Shown: positions 1 through 8,390 of the stretch, in pieces
Position numbering within the stretch: position 1 is the stretch's first letter
How the letters are laid out: each line of letters begins with the position of its first letter
Source: JARLFX01 sp036404255
GTDB lineage: Bacteria; Acidobacteriota; Terriglobia; Terriglobales; Acidobacteriaceae
DNA: 64,000 bases
Assembly (NCBI GenBank): GCA_036404255.1
Contig: DASWOP010000250.1
Span: forward strand, 1 to 64,000
Direction: 5' to 3'
The notes under the pieces: model-generated
Told to the model about the DNA's origin: nothing
Databases searched by the model: none
Seen by the model: only the letters and a program-made list of their open reading frames with translations
Position numbers and translations under genes: made by a program

Positions 1-1446
1 CGCTGGCAACAGCTCAGTGCAGACTGCGATCCGCTTACCGACCTCAGCGCTGGCGTGCGCGACACCATCGCCGATGATCCACCGCTGCATCTCTCCGATG
101 GCGGCGTAATCCGCGCCGGAGTAGACGCCGAACTGGATGAACTGCGCACCCTGAGTCACAGCGGTCGCGAATCTATCGCTGCAATTGAGACGCGCGAGCG
201 CACCCGCACAGGCATCGGTTCGCTCAAAGTACGATTTAACTCTGTCTTCGGTTACTACATCGAGATCACGAAATCCAACCTCTCTGCTGTGCCCAAGGAT
301 TATGAACGCAAGCAGACGCTGGTAAACGCAGAGCGCTTCACCACGCCGGAGTTGAAGGAGTACGAGAGCAAAATCCTGACCGCGCAAGAGCGTTCACTGG
401 AGATTGAGCGCCGCCTCTTCGCGGCGATGCGGCAGTACCTTATCGCCTCCGCCGCGCGTATTCGCGAGAGCGCACGCCGCATCGCGGAGATGGACATGCT
501 CGCCTGCTTCGCACATATCGCGGTCGAACGTGGCTACAATCGCCCGCAGGTGGATGATTCGCCGCTGCTGGAGTTTGTGCATGCGCGGCATCCCGTCGTG
601 GAGCTTCGCCTGCAGCAGAATGGCGGACGCTTTGTGCCCAACAACCTGCATCTTGATTCCCACGCAGCCAGCGCCGATGCCCCTACTATCCTGCTACTGA
701 CCGGCCCCAACATGGGCGGCAAATCGACCTATCTGCGTCAAGCAGCATTGCTCGTCATCATGGCGCAGATCGGCTGCTTTGTTCCTGCCGAAGCAATGCA
801 TGCTGGCCTCGTCGACCGCATCTACACACGGATCGGCGCAAGCGATAATGTGGCGCGTGGCCGCTCTACCTTTATGGTGGAGATGACCGAGACCGCAGCG
901 ATTCTGAACAGCGCCACGCGCCGCTCGCTGGTCCTGCTGGACGAGATGGGTCGCGGCACCGCGACCTACGACGGCCTCTCGCTGGCGTGGGCAACGGTCG
1001 AGCATCTGCACACTACCATCGGCGCACGCACGCTCTTTGCCACGCACTACCACGAGCTCACGCTGCTGGCCGAGCAGCTTCCTCACCTGCGCAATCTTCG
1101 CGTCACCGTCAAGGAGACGCCGACCGGCATCGTCTTCCTGCACACGGTGGAAGCGGGCGCGGCCAGCAAGAGCTACGGCATTGAAGTCGCCAAGCTCGCG
1201 GGCTTGCCAGCTGCGGTCATCACGCGCGCGCGCCAGGTGCTGCAGTTGCACGAGCGCGCAGAGTCTCAATCCATCCGCGAAGCCACTGCCCCCGCCGAAC
1301 CTGCCATGCAGATGACCATCTTCACCCCACTCTCACAGCGCGTCGTCGATCGCCTACAGGCCGCAGATGTAAACTCGCTCACGCCCTTGCAAGCACTGAA
1401 CCTATTGGAAGAGTTGCGCCGCGAGATTCAGAACGGAGGCCAGTAA
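1..1446 (+). CDS. mutS: DNA mismatch repair protein MutS, C-terminal part (cut by window edge)
   Basis: The reading frame is open to the left edge, so only the last 481 codons of a protein of usually about 850-870 residues are present. The visible part holds the end of the core/lever region, the clamp, and the complete ABC-type ATPase: Walker A TGPNMGGKST near codon 235, the STFMVEMTE signature, Walker B LVLLDEMGRGT and the H-loop FATHYHEL. These are diagnostic of MutS, the dimeric protein that recognises mismatches and, on ATP binding, recruits MutL. The C-terminal tail is the helix-turn-helix dimerisation segment. Its stop codon overlaps the start of the next gene (TAATG), so the two are probably co-transcribed. 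No internal disruption is seen. Confidence 0.97.
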   Translation, partial: RWQQLSADCDPLTDLSAGVRDTIADDPPLHLSDGGVIRAGVDAELDELRTLSHSGRESIAAIETRERTRTGIGSLKVRFNSVFGYYIEITKSNLSAVPKDYERKQTLVNAERFTTPELKEYESKILTAQERSLEIERRLFAAMRQYLIASAARIRESARRIAEMDMLACFAHIAVERGYNRPQVDDSPLLEFVHARHPVVELRLQQNGGRFVPNNLHLDSHAASADAPTILLLTGPNMGGKSTYLRQAALLVIMAQIGCFVPAEAMHAGLVDRIYTRIGASDNVARGRSTFMVEMTETAAILNSATRRSLVLLDEMGRGTATYDGLSLAWATVEHLHTTIGARTLFATHYHELTLLAEQLPHLRNLRVTVKETPTGIVFLHTVEAGAASKSYGIEVAKLAGLPAAVITRARQVLQLHERAESQSIREATAPAEPAMQMTIFTPLSQRVVDRLQAADVNSLTPLQALNLLEELRREIQNGGQ

Positions 1447-2621
1447 TGAAGCAGCGCGCAATGATTGTTGCGGGCGTGATGAGTGGCACCTCAGCCGACG
1501 GCGTAGACGTTGCGCTCACCCGCATCGCACCGCGCCGCGGCAACACGCCGAAGGTGGAATTACTCGCGCTCAAAAGCTTCTCCTATCCCGCCACCTTGCG
1601 CCGCGCCGTACTGGCTGCAATGGACGCACCCAGCATTGCCACCGCCGAACTCGCTCGGCTGAACTGGCGGCTGGGCGAAGTCTATGCTGACGCTGTCGCC
1701 GAGACGCTCCGCAAATACAACGTGCAAGCCGAGCTCGTCGGCTGCCATGGCCAGACCATCTACCATCAGGGTGTTGCCAGGCCATATCTCGGCAAGCCGC
1801 TGCGCTGCACCTGGCAGCTTGGCGAACCCGCATTGCTTGTCGAGCGCTTGAAGATTCCCGTCGTCTCAAACTTTCGCCCGGCAGACATAGCCGCCGGCGG
1901 CCAGGGAGCCCCCCTCGTCCCCATGCTGGACTACGTGCTCTTCCGCGATGCAAAACGAAATCGCGTGCTACAAAATCTCGGCGGTATCGGCAATCTCACG
2001 GTGCTCCCCGCAGGGGTCGCCTCCGAGCAGGTCTTCGCCTTTGATACTGGGCCGGCCAACATGGTTCTCGATGCCTGCATGCAGCAGCTCTTCCATAAGC
2101 CATACGACCGCAACGGTGCCGTCGCCGAACGCGGAGAGATTATTCTGCCCGCAGTGCTGGAGCTCCTGAAGGACAAATTCTTTAGTGCAAGGCCGCCGAA
2201 GAGCGCGGGCCGCGAAGAGTTCGGCAAATCCTATGTCGCGCGCCTGCTGAAGCTCTGCAAAAAAGAGCACGCCCATCCCGAAGATGTGATCGCAACTGCC
2301 ACTGCGCTCACCGCGTGGACCATCGCCAAAGCATACAAACGCTTCGTTGCACCGAAGCTCAGCGGTACAGCACCAACCGAATTCATCGTCTCCGGCGGCG
2401 GTACGCGCAACACTTCGCTAATGACCGTACTCGATATTTCACTGAAGACCCTCAACTGCACCGTGCAGACAACGGATGCTTTTGGCTTGCCATCGCAGGC
2501 GAAGGAGGCGACCGCCTTTGCCCTGCTAGCCTGGCTCACACTGCATCACGAGCCCGGCAACATTGCCTCCGCCACGGGCGCATCGCGCCCCATCATCCTT
2601 GGATCGATCACCTATGCGTAG
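1446..2621 (+). CDS. anmK: Anhydro-N-acetylmuramic acid kinase AnmK
   Basis: A 391-residue cytoplasmic kinase of normal family length. It opens with the phosphate-binding motif GVMSGTSADGVDVAL, which is diagnostic of AnmK; GCHGQT, NLGGIGN, FDTGPANMV and the C-terminal VSGGGTRN ATPase-fold motif follow in order. AnmK opens the 1,6-anhydro ring of anhydro-MurNAc from peptidoglycan turnover and phosphorylates it to MurNAc-6-phosphate, feeding cell-wall recycling. The ATG overlaps the mutS stop codon, and the 3' end overlaps the downstream lipoprotein start by 8 bases, implying translational coupling. Intact. Confidence 0.96.
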   Translation: MKQRAMIVAGVMSGTSADGVDVALTRIAPRRGNTPKVELLALKSFSYPATLRRAVLAAMDAPSIATAELARLNWRLGEVYADAVAETLRKYNVQAELVGCHGQTIYHQGVARPYLGKPLRCTWQLGEPALLVERLKIPVVSNFRPADIAAGGQGAPLVPMLDYVLFRDAKRNRVLQNLGGIGNLTVLPAGVASEQVFAFDTGPANMVLDACMQQLFHKPYDRNGAVAERGEIILPAVLELLKDKFFSARPPKSAGREEFGKSYVARLLKLCKKEHAHPEDVIATATALTAWTIAKAYKRFVAPKLSGTAPTEFIVSGGGTRNTSLMTVLDISLKTLNCTVQTTDAFGLPSQAKEATAFALLAWLTLHHEPGNIASATGASRPIILGSITYA

Positions 2622-4143
2622 TGCGTGCATGCTGCTCTGCGGCCTCGCCTGCTTGCTGCCGATGGCCGGATGCCGCCGCAGTGCTCCCGACAAAGACACC
2701 GCCGTGATGCTCATTGAGAGCAGCCCGAACGATCTCGATCTGCGCCTCGGCACGGACGCGCAATCCGAACACATCGGCTCCCTCATCTTCGACTCGCTCG
2801 TGCACAAGGACGAGCACTTCAACCTGCAGCCGTGGCTCGCCGAGAGCTGGGAGCAGAATAATCCGCTGACCTGGACCTTCCACATCCGTCACGGCGTTCA
2901 CTTTCACAACGGCCAGCAGCTTACAGCCGCCGATGTCGCATGGACACTCGACTCCATGCGCAACGGCAGCTTGCTCACCGCGAAAGCGGGCAACTTCGCC
3001 ACGCTCGACCACATCGAAGTTACCGACGATTACACCGTCGTGCTGCATCTCAAACGACCAGACGCCGCTCTGCTCTTCAACCTCGGCGACGGCTCCATCG
3101 GCATCGTACCGCGCGGCAGCGGAGACATGCGCGCCCATCCCATCGGCACCGGCCCCTTTCGCTTTGTCAGCCAGGTGCCCGACAAAGAAGTCATTCTCGA
3201 GCGCAATCCCGTCTGGTGGCAGACACCGCCCATAATCCACACCGTGCGTTTCGCCGTCGTGCCGGATGACATCACCCGTGCACTCGAGCTACAGAAGGGA
3301 TCTGCCGACGCCGAGATCAACGCTCTCACCGCTGACATGGTGGAGGCCCTCCGCAAGAATCCCCGGCTGGTGATCGAGAGCGGCCCCGGCACCGGGCTGA
3401 GTTACATCAACTTCAACACCACCGATCCCCTGCTTCGCGACCGTCGCGTGCGTCAAGCCATCCAGTGCGCTATTGACCGCCCCCTCATCGTCCGCACACT
3501 ATGGCGGGGTCACGCGCAGCTTGCCAACAGCCTCCTGCCCCCCGGCCACTGGGCGTACACCAATGCCAGCAGTAGCGCCGCCTGCTCCAGCTATAACCCT
3601 GCGCGTGCGAATCAACTGCTCGACTCCGCCGGATTTCCCACGCGCCCCAACGGCATCCGCCTGCGCCTCACGATGAAGACTTCGACAGATGAAACCATGC
3701 GTCTGCTCGCCGCGATTGTGCAGCAGCAGTTGCGCATAGTGGGTATCGAACTCGATCTTCGCTCCAGCGAGTTCGCCAGCTTTTACTCTGACGTGACCCG
3801 CGGCTCATTTCAGATGTATCCCCTGCGCTGGATCGGCGGCAATGAAGACCCTGACATCTTCCGCTACGCCTACGCCACGGCAAGCTTCCCGCCGCGCGGC
3901 GCGAATCGCGGCCGTTACACCAATCCGCAACTGGACGCGTTGATAGCCGCCGCTGGTGCGGAGAGCGACCAGTCCGTGCGCAAGACCGCCTATGCGCAGG
4001 TACAGCAGCAGTTGGCTGTAGATCTGCCCACGATTGCCCTTTGGTATCTTGATGCGGTGGTGATTCATTCGCGCCGGCTGATTAACGTGCATGCTTCGCC
4101 ATCGGCGAACTATGAATTTCTTGTGCATGCATCGCTCAATTGA
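2614..4143 (+). CDS. ABC-type peptide/solute-binding lipoprotein (SBP_bac_5 family)
   Basis: A 509-residue family 5 extracellular solute-binding protein (OppA/DppA type). I start it at ATG 2614 rather than an in-frame ATG at 2563, because from 2614 a type II signal peptide follows at once: a short basic start, a hydrophobic core and a lipobox ending PMAGC with the lipidated cysteine at residue 20. Family landmarks include WTFHIRHGVHFHNG, LTAADVAWTLDSM, PIGTGPFRF and DRRVRQAIQCAIDR. It would capture oligopeptides, or possibly muropeptides given its overlap with anmK, for an ABC importer. No permease or ATPase gene lies nearby, so the transport partner is unknown; the muropeptide idea rests only on gene neighbourhood. 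Confidence 0.9.
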   Translation: MRSACMLLCGLACLLPMAGCRRSAPDKDTAVMLIESSPNDLDLRLGTDAQSEHIGSLIFDSLVHKDEHFNLQPWLAESWEQNNPLTWTFHIRHGVHFHNGQQLTAADVAWTLDSMRNGSLLTAKAGNFATLDHIEVTDDYTVVLHLKRPDAALLFNLGDGSIGIVPRGSGDMRAHPIGTGPFRFVSQVPDKEVILERNPVWWQTPPIIHTVRFAVVPDDITRALELQKGSADAEINALTADMVEALRKNPRLVIESGPGTGLSYINFNTTDPLLRDRRVRQAIQCAIDRPLIVRTLWRGHAQLANSLLPPGHWAYTNASSSAACSSYNPARANQLLDSAGFPTRPNGIRLRLTMKTSTDETMRLLAAIVQQQLRIVGIELDLRSSEFASFYSDVTRGSFQMYPLRWIGGNEDPDIFRYAYATASFPPRGANRGRYTNPQLDALIAAAGAESDQSVRKTAYAQVQQQLAVDLPTIALWYLDAVVIHSRRLINVHASPSANYEFLVHASLN

Positions 4144-4147
4144 GCGC

Positions 4148-4169
4148 ATTGCGCTTGGATAAGCGCAAT
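4148..4169 (+). terminator. Hairpin terminator after the mutS-anmK-SBP run
   Basis: A perfect 9-bp stem (ATTGCGCTT / AAGCGCAAT) with a GGAT loop begins five bases after the SBP stop codon. Only a weak T-rich tail (TTGGTTG) follows, so it is a plausible but not ideal intrinsic terminator. Confidence 0.6.
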
Positions 4170-4630
4170 TTGGTTGCCCCCCAGGGATTCAAAACTAGTG
4201 AAAACAAAAGCGATACGTGGTGTTACCGTGTGCAGTACCCACATATATACCCCATTTCAAATTAACATTCATATCCCCGATTTTCGGTGCACTTTTTCGC
4301 GGACAGCTTGGGAGATAACTACAAGAAGGCGTTATGCCTTGACGGTCAGGAACGCGTCCGCGCTTCGCTAGACCCCGGTCACACAAAAATAACGGCAAGC
4401 GAATTGCAAATTCACGGAGTAAAACGTTGTACTCCGATAAGGCATGTAGAGCATCCCGGAAAGTTCTGGCGCTGTTCAATAAGGCAATTGGGCGGAGGCA
4501 CTAACCCTCTCCTCGAGTGCTCTTGATGTTAAATTCGAAGATGTTGAAGATAAATATTTTTGTTGCGGCCTTCAGCGCAAGGCGGAAGTTCTGATGTTTC
4601 AGGAGATTCCATCTGGAGATGCTGTGCAGT
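4170..4630. other. Intergenic stretch left of the IS21 element
   Basis: No convincing gene. Short open frames here have no recognisable domain or ribosome-binding site. Composition is more AT-rich than the flanking genes, and the IS21-type element begins close to its right end. Confidence 0.5.
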
Positions 4631-4766
4631 TATGAGCGCCGGAGTAAAAATAGGCCACAGAACGCCGCGAGAGCGGCGCTCTGCGGCGGAGTAAAAGTAG
4701 TCCACCGCCGGATCCTGGTTTCGTGAGCATTTGCCTTGATGGCGAGGCTTGTGGAACACCGGAGGG

Positions 4767-6258
4767 ATGTTCCAGGTGGAGATATACGGGCGTGTGCGTC
4801 GGGCGGTTCGTGTCGAGGGCCGGAGTCAGCGTGCGGTGGCCAGGGAGTTTGGGCTTTCGCGAGAGACGGTTCGGAAGATGTTGCAGTACGCCGTGCCGCC
4901 GGGCTACCAGCGACAGCAGCCGATCCGGCGGCCGAAGCTTGGGCCGTGGCTGGGCGTCATCGATGCGATTCTGGACGATGACAAGCAGCGGCCAGCCAAG
5001 CAGCGGCACACGGCCAAGCGGATCTTCGATCGGCTCAAGGACGAGCACGGTTTCACCGGCGGCTACACGATCGTGAAGAACTACGTGCGCGGCGAACAAC
5101 TGCGCAGCCGGGAGATGTTCGTTCCGCTGATTCACCCGCCGGGCGAGGCGCAGGCGGACTTTGGCGAAGCGCTGGTGGTGATCGCCGGCGTGGAGCAGAA
5201 GGCGCACTACCTGGCCATGGACCTGCCGCACTCCGATGACTGCTTCGTGGCGGCGTTTCCGGCCGAGACCACCGAGGCGTTCCTGGAAGGCCATGTGCAG
5301 GCGTTCGCTTACTTCGGCGGCGTGCCCACGCGGATCCTCTACGACAACACGAAGATCGCGGTGGCGAAGATCCTGGGCGGCGAGCAACGGCAACGGACGA
5401 GGTCCTTCTCCGAGTTGCAGAGTTACTATCTGTTCGCCGACAAGTTCGGCCGCCCGGCCAAGGGCAACGATAAGGGCAAGGTGGAAGGCCTGGTCGGCTA
5501 TGCACGGCGCAACTTCATGGTCCCGATTCCGCGTGCGAACAGTTGGCAAGAGCTGAACGCTCATCTGGAAGCCGATTGCCGGAAGCGGCGGCAACGGCGG
5601 CTGCGCGGACACACGGAGACCATCGGCGAACGCTTCGAGCGTGATCGTGCGACGCTGCTGGCCTTGCCGGCAGCGCCCTATGAAGCCTGCGAGAAGGTCT
5701 CGGCGCGAGTTAGTTCGCTGTCGCTGGTCCGCTATCGCACGAACGACGCCCACCGAGTACGGACACCGCCAGGTATGGGTCAAGGGCTACGTGCATGAAG
5801 TGGTGATCGCCTGTGGCAGTGACGTCATCGCCCGGCACCAGCGCAGTTATGAACGAGAGACGGTGGTCTTCGATCCGTTGCACTATCTGGCGCTGCTCGA
5901 GCAGAAGACGCGGGCGCTGGATCAAGCCGCGCCGCTGGCCGGCTGGCAGTTGCCAGACTGCTTCAGCACACTGCGGCGTCTGCTCGAAGCCCGGCTCAAC
6001 AAGCATGGCAGCCGCGAGTATGTGCAGGTCCTCCGCCTGCTGGAGACCTTCGAGTTGCCAGAGGTGACTTATGCCGTGGAACAAGCTCTGAAGTTATCCA
6101 CGATCAGCTTCGATGCCGTCCGCCATCTGCTGTTGTGCCGCATCGAACGCCGTCCGCCGCGGCTGGACATGCAGAACTATCCCCATCTGCCGCTGGCCCA
6201 GGTGCACACCACCCAGGCTGCCGATTACATGGCACTGTTGACGGAGGCATGCGCATGA
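4767..6258 (+). pseudogene. istA: IS21-family transposase IstA, frameshifted
   Basis: Start chosen at ATG 4767, which follows GGAGGG and gives the usual IstA beginning (MFQVEIYGRV). The N-terminal helix-turn-helix (RAVAREFGLSRETVRKM) is followed by a DDE integrase core: QADFGEA, LYDNTKIAV and KGKVEGLVGYARRNF carry the acidic residues. At about 5747 the frame changes: the protein reads VRYRTND, then continues in another frame as PTEYGHRQVWVKGYVHEVV. The join is explained by loss of about eight bases that would encode YSV in normal IstA proteins. The second frame runs to a stop overlapping istB. Full-length IstA is therefore not made unless the deletion is a sequence error. Confidence 0.88.
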
Positions 6259-7055
6259 GCAACGATCCTTCCACCACCGCCACTCATACCTCCGACACGC
6301 CGCAGCTGCTTCTGGAGCATCACCTGAAGGAACTGCGCCTGCCCACCATCCTGCGCGAGTATGACAAGGTCGCGCGGCAGTGCGCGGTCGAGCAGGTGGA
6401 CTATCCACGCTACTTGCTGCGCATGGCCGAGTTGGAGCTACTGGACCGCGAGCGCCGCGCCACCGAACGCCGCATCCGGCAAGCCAAGTTCCCGGTCGTC
6501 AAGACCATGGATAGCTTCGACTTCCTGGCTATGCTGTCGGTGAACAAGACCCTGGTGCTGGAGCTGGCACGATGCGAGTTCCTCGCCCGCCGCGAGAACG
6601 TCCTGCTGCTGGGCAACAGCGGTACCGGCAAGACGCACATCGCCCTGGCTCTCGGCTTGGCCGCCTGCCAGCGCGGCCACCGGGTGCGCTTCACCACCGC
6701 CGCTGCACTGGTCAGCGAGTTGATCGAGGCCCGCGACGACAAGAAGCTGCTCCGCTTCCAGAAGCAGATCGCCAGCTACGAACTGCTCATCGTCGATGAG
6801 CTGGGCTTCGTGCCTCTATCCAAAACCGGTGCCGAGCTGCTCTTCGAGATGCTCAGCCAGCGCTACGAACGCGGTTCAACGATGGTGACTTCCAACCTGC
6901 CCTTCCAGGAGTGGACCGAAGTCCTCGGCTCGGAACGCCTCACCGGCGCCCTGCTTGATCGCCTCACCCACCACGTCCACATCCTGGAGATGAACGGCGA
7001 CAGCTACCGGCTCAAGCAAAGCCGCCGCAAACGAACCCCAGCCTCCGAACGCTGA
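6255..7055 (+). CDS. istB: IS21-family helper ATPase IstB
   Basis: 266 residues if started at ATG 6255, which overlaps the istA stop as ATGA; an ATG at 6249 is an alternative. IstB is a DnaC/AAA+ ATPase that assembles on target DNA and activates IstA. Visible motifs are the N-terminal LKELRLPTILREYD helix, Walker A GNSGTGKTH, Walker B LLIVDELGF, sensor I TSNLPF and the ending segment around LLDRLTHHVHILEM. Length and motifs are normal, so the gene itself appears intact although its partner is broken. It could still act on related elements elsewhere in the genome. Confidence 0.93.
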   Translation: MSNDPSTTATHTSDTPQLLLEHHLKELRLPTILREYDKVARQCAVEQVDYPRYLLRMAELELLDRERRATERRIRQAKFPVVKTMDSFDFLAMLSVNKTLVLELARCEFLARRENVLLLGNSGTGKTHIALALGLAACQRGHRVRFTTAAALVSELIEARDDKKLLRFQKQIASYELLIVDELGFVPLSKTGAELLFEMLSQRYERGSTMVTSNLPFQEWTEVLGSERLTGALLDRLTHHVHILEMNGDSYRLKQSRRKRTPASER

Positions 7056-7078
7056 GTCCTACCCATCCCACCCCGCCG

Positions 7079-7127
7079 CGAGGGAGAAGGGCCGCTTCCG
7101 CTACGCTCCAGCGCCCCTTCTCCCTCG
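7079..7127 (+). terminator. Strong hairpin after istB
   Basis: A perfect 13-bp stem (CGAGGGAGAAGGG at 7079-7091 with CCCTTCTCCCTCG at 7115-7127) lies 23 bases after the istB stop, inside the element. No T-run follows, so termination is plausible but not certain. Confidence 0.5.
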
Positions 7128-7206
7128 AATACTCAACAACTTCACACCCATCTACTGGCCTACTTTTACTCCGCCACACTGGTAGAGTTTTACTCCGCCC
7201 TTGACA

Positions 7207-7550
7207 CACCCGCTTGTACACACGGCCAAGACTGGACGCTTACGGTCTCACGGACCATAAACGGAGAGGAAATGCCAGTACCAGTATTCGCTGCAAACGA
7301 TCTACCCATTACCTTCTAAGCCAACTCGCTGTCCCAACGGCAACCGAGACGAGACGAGCAATGCCTTATAGCCAATATTTTAGATGTCAAATGGGTATCG
7401 TATGTGCGCTTTAACCTGCTTTAGCCTCTGTCTGGTTTGCTGTTTCTCGGTTGGATCGAATCGATAGGGGCGAAACACACGCAAGAATCCACCGACCCAC
7501 TTTCCAGATTGCACAGCACAACGCAACAAATTGATTGGGTAATAAAACAA
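7207..7550. other. Spacer between two insertion sequences
   Basis: About 340 bases with no supported gene. Its last eight bases (TAAAACAA, 7543-7550) are the left copy of the IS1595-type target duplication. Confidence 0.5.
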
Positions 7551-8272
7551 GGGGCTGTCCTAGATAACTGGCTTATGAAGGTGGGAGTTTAGGATGGTTT
7601 CAGGATGCGGAAGAGTCGATTGGAGTGGTCAGTGCAAAGACGCTTAATAGAGCATTTCGTGTCCGGCTCCACGGCAAGGACGGCAGCCTCGCTGGTCGGA
7701 GTGAACAAGAGCACGGCAGCGTCGTACTTCCATCGTCTGCGCGAGATCATCGCCGAGCAGAGTGAAGATGCAGCACCCTTGTTCGGTGAGATCGAGGTCG
7801 ACGAGAGCTACTTCGGCGGCCATCGCAAGGGCAAGCGCGGACGAGGTGCTGGTGGCAAGGTTCCTGTGTTTGGCCTGCTAAAACGTGGGGGAAAGGTCTA
7901 TGCCAAGGTCATACCGGATGCCCAGGGCAAGACCCTGAAGGCCATCATCGACGTGAAGGTCGTACCCGACTCGATCGTCTACTCCGACACCTTCACTTCG
8001 TACAGTGTGCTCGATGTGTCCAGCTTCAAGCACTTCCGTATCAACCACTCCAAGCTGTTCTCCGATCAGAAAAACCACATCAACGGCATCGAGAACTTCT
8101 GGAACCAGGCCAAGCGTCACATGCGTCGTTTCAACGGTGTCCCAAAGGCCCACTTCCACCTCTTTTTGAAGGCGTGTGAGTGGCGTTTCAATACACCTCA
8201 ACCAAAACGCCAACAAACCCAACTGATTCAATGGGCTACGGCTCACCTCAAGTAGTTATCTAGGACAGCCCC
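7551..8272 (+). mobile_element. IS1595/IS1016-type insertion sequence, 722 bp, complete
   Basis: Perfect inverted repeats of 19 bases (GGGGCTGTCCTAGATAACT at 7551-7569 and its complement at 8254-8272) bound a single transposase gene. They are flanked by a perfect 8-bp direct repeat, TAAAACAA at 7543-7550 and 8273-8280; 8 bp is the duplication length typical of the IS1595 family. Perfect ends plus a perfect duplication point to a recent, probably still active insertion. Confidence 0.95.
7605..8255 (+). CDS. IS1595-family transposase
   Basis: 216 residues, normal for the compact IS1016-like group. A short N-terminal helix-turn-helix segment (TARTAASLVGVNKSTAASYFHRLR) precedes the ISXO2-type DDE domain: GEIEVDESYFGG carries the first acidic residue, YSDTFTSY the second, and HINGIENFWNQAKRHM the last motif. 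It cuts and joins the element ends. The stop codon lies inside the right inverted repeat. No frameshift or stop is seen. Confidence 0.93.
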   Translation: MRKSRLEWSVQRRLIEHFVSGSTARTAASLVGVNKSTAASYFHRLREIIAEQSEDAAPLFGEIEVDESYFGGHRKGKRGRGAGGKVPVFGLLKRGGKVYAKVIPDAQGKTLKAIIDVKVVPDSIVYSDTFTSYSVLDVSSFKHFRINHSKLFSDQKNHINGIENFWNQAKRHMRRFNGVPKAHFHLFLKACEWRFNTPQPKRQQTQLIQWATAHLK

Positions 8273-8390
8273 TAAAACAATTCGAGAAAATCAATGGAGC
8301 AACGAGAGCCTAGCGAAACGGCCTCAAAAACCCTTCCCAGCCCGCTCAATCCCACTCCAAGCCGGCTGTCGGTTCCTTCCTCCTACAAAA

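Larger units (their letters stand above)
4631..7206 (+). mobile_element. IS21-family insertion sequence (istA frameshifted, istB intact)
   Basis: The element is defined by the istA/istB pair and by terminal repeats. The motif CGGAGTAAAA occurs twice at the left end (about 4640 and 4687) and twice inverted at the right end (about 7163 and 7189), the multiple-terminal-repeat arrangement of IS21 elements. The outermost 19 bases at each end match in inverted orientation at about 14 positions, ending TG-TCA-like on the right. I could not find a clear target-site duplication, so the exact limits are uncertain by several bases. A strong hairpin follows istB inside the element. Confidence 0.85.

Noticed and set aside
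694..1269. 191-codon minus-strand open frame inside mutS
   Set aside because: It is antisense to the conserved MutS ATPase and shows no domain of its own.
4623..7214. Target-site duplication for the IS21 element
   Set aside because: The bases flanking the proposed ends (TGTGCAGT and CACCCGCT) do not match at any usual length, so none is claimed.
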